Assembly: GCA_015485245.1 (NCBI GenBank) | Contig: WFTY01000042.1 | Location: 1 to 13,833 of the forward strand | Source of the DNA: Anaerolineales bacterium | GTDB lineage: Bacteria; Chloroflexota; Anaerolineae; Anaerolineales; UBA11858 | Direction of reading: 5' to 3' | Length of the DNA: 13,833 nucleotides | Shown: piece by piece, positions 13,271 through 13,833 of the stretch | Position numbering within the stretch: position 1 is the first letter of the stretch | Layout of the letters: every line of letters begins with the position of its first letter | Translations under genes and position numbers: made by a program | Notes under the pieces: model-generated | What the model was told of the DNA's origin: nothing | What the model saw: the letters and a program-made list of their open reading frames with translations, nothing else | The model's database searches: none

Positions 13271-13833
13271 ATGGATGTCGCCTTTGCTTTGCCCGGCGGC
13301 GCGCCGGTGTTTACCTTTACTTTGTTGGTGTCTTTGGGCGCAGGCGTGGGGATGTTGTGGGCCGTGGGCCGCGCCCCAAAAGAATCTGCCGAGGCGGTGT
13401 TCGCCGCCGGGGTATGGGCGCTGCTGGGTGCGCTGGTCGTCGCGCGCGCTGCCTATATCGCCATTCATTGGGCGTATTTTCGCGCCCACCTGCTGTTGAT
13501 CCCTCAGGTTTGGCTGGGAGGGATGTCGGGGAGCGCAGCGTTGCCCGGCGCGTTGCTGGGGCTGGCGCTGGCGGCGCGCCGCCGAATGGCGACCTGGGGC
13601 GAGGCTTTGTTGCCGTTGTTATTCACCGTGGCGGTGAGCGCCTGGTTGGGATGCTGGACGAGCGGCGTCTTCTACGGGCCGGTGACCGGCGCCTGGTGGG
13701 GCGTGCCTACCCGGGATGAATGGGGCGAGCTTGCCCTGCGGGTTCCGCTGCAATGGCTGGCCGCACTGAGTTTGCTGGGTGTCGCTTGGGGGTTGGAGCA
13801 GGCCCGGGGGCGTGGCTGGCTGCCCTCTCCCGA
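13271..13833 (+). CDS. Lgt-like polytopic membrane protein, degenerate (partial, runs off window)
   Basis: The frame is open from the ATG to the right edge (187 residues). Several TM segments are visible: about 12-32, 42-65, 75-100, 112-136 and 158-176. The layout follows prolipoprotein diacylglyceryl transferase: a small-residue helix with R59 before AYIAIHW, then WLGGMSGSAALPGALLGLAL (81-100), which is like the Lgt W-GGL-S-x-GG segment, then CWTSGVFYGPVTGAWWG (128-144), like the Lgt signature helix and its following loop. But the GR-x-GNF-x-N signature and the HPSQLYE motif are not there: the matching places read SAWLGCWTSG and RVPLQWLA. It is probably an Lgt-superfamily relative of unknown activity rather than the housekeeping enzyme. 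Overlapping frames from 13155 and 13189 have Arg/Pro-rich products and are shadows. The C-terminus is outside the window. Confidence 0.6.
   Translation, partial: MDVAFALPGGAPVFTFTLLVSLGAGVGMLWAVGRAPKESAEAVFAAGVWALLGALVVARAAYIAIHWAYFRAHLLLIPQVWLGGMSGSAALPGALLGLALAARRRMATWGEALLPLLFTVAVSAWLGCWTSGVFYGPVTGAWWGVPTRDEWGELALRVPLQWLAALSLLGVAWGLEQARGRGWLPSP

Noticed and set aside
13189..13719. Plus-strand 176-codon and 114-codon frames (13155-13499) near the right edge
   Set aside because: They overlap the frame starting at 13271, which alone gives a coherent polytopic membrane protein that resembles Lgt; the others are Arg/Gly-rich or broken.

Overview
The window reads as a GC-rich, gene-dense bacterial chromosome segment. 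The family mix (class V aminotransferase, single-anchor Thr/Pro-linker proteins, short NfeD plus SPFH protein, degenerate Lgt-like membrane protein, PCD with a CxPC leader) and the near absence of TTA, CTA and TCA codons fit Chloroflexota, probably an Anaerolineae-like lineage. This is inference from style only; there is no rRNA or other taxonomic marker here. I see no tRNA, rRNA, CRISPR array, insertion sequence or phage gene, and no gene-free stretch longer than about 125 bp.

Left block (1-1919, minus strand, read right to left): a two-TM membrane protein, a 72-residue one-TM protein, a pterin-4a-carbinolamine dehydratase (PCD), a NarL-type response regulator joined to PCD by an ATGA overlap, and the start of a multi-TM protein that is probably the cognate sensor kinase, cut by the window edge. 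The spacing is so tight that this is almost certainly one operon.

Plus-strand block (2039-4471): a class V PLP aminotransferase (serine/alanine-glyoxylate type), then two membrane-anchored proteins that are tandem paralogues. The second has gained a Thr/Pro-rich linker and an extracytoplasmic beta domain. It ends tail to tail with lipB, overlapping it by 14 bp. lipB (4458-5219, minus) lies behind a small two-TM protein (5236-5553). A 125-bp divergent region separates these from a rhomboid protease (5679-6353, plus).

Long minus-strand run (13151 to 6413, seven genes): a two-domain GNAT protein, NfeD-like protein, SPFH/stomatin-like protein, RimI-like GNAT, RNase D, beta-CASP metallo-hydrolase and PfkB sugar kinase. 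It joins a membrane-microdomain pair (NfeD/SPFH) to RNA enzymes (RNase D, beta-CASP). A TATAAT box seven bases before the RNase D start suggests that the RNA part also has its own leaderless promoter. On the right edge a degenerate Lgt-like membrane protein (13271 onward, plus) is divergently transcribed.

The most interesting signals are: three start codons with no ribosome binding site that sit 6-7 bases behind a -10-like hexamer (leaderless transcripts); the tandem paralogue pair with a fused extracytoplasmic domain; the PCD/response-regulator coupling; the NfeD/SPFH plus RNA-enzyme run; and an Lgt-like protein that lacks the hallmark Lgt residues. I did not find a clear-cut new defence or mobile system.
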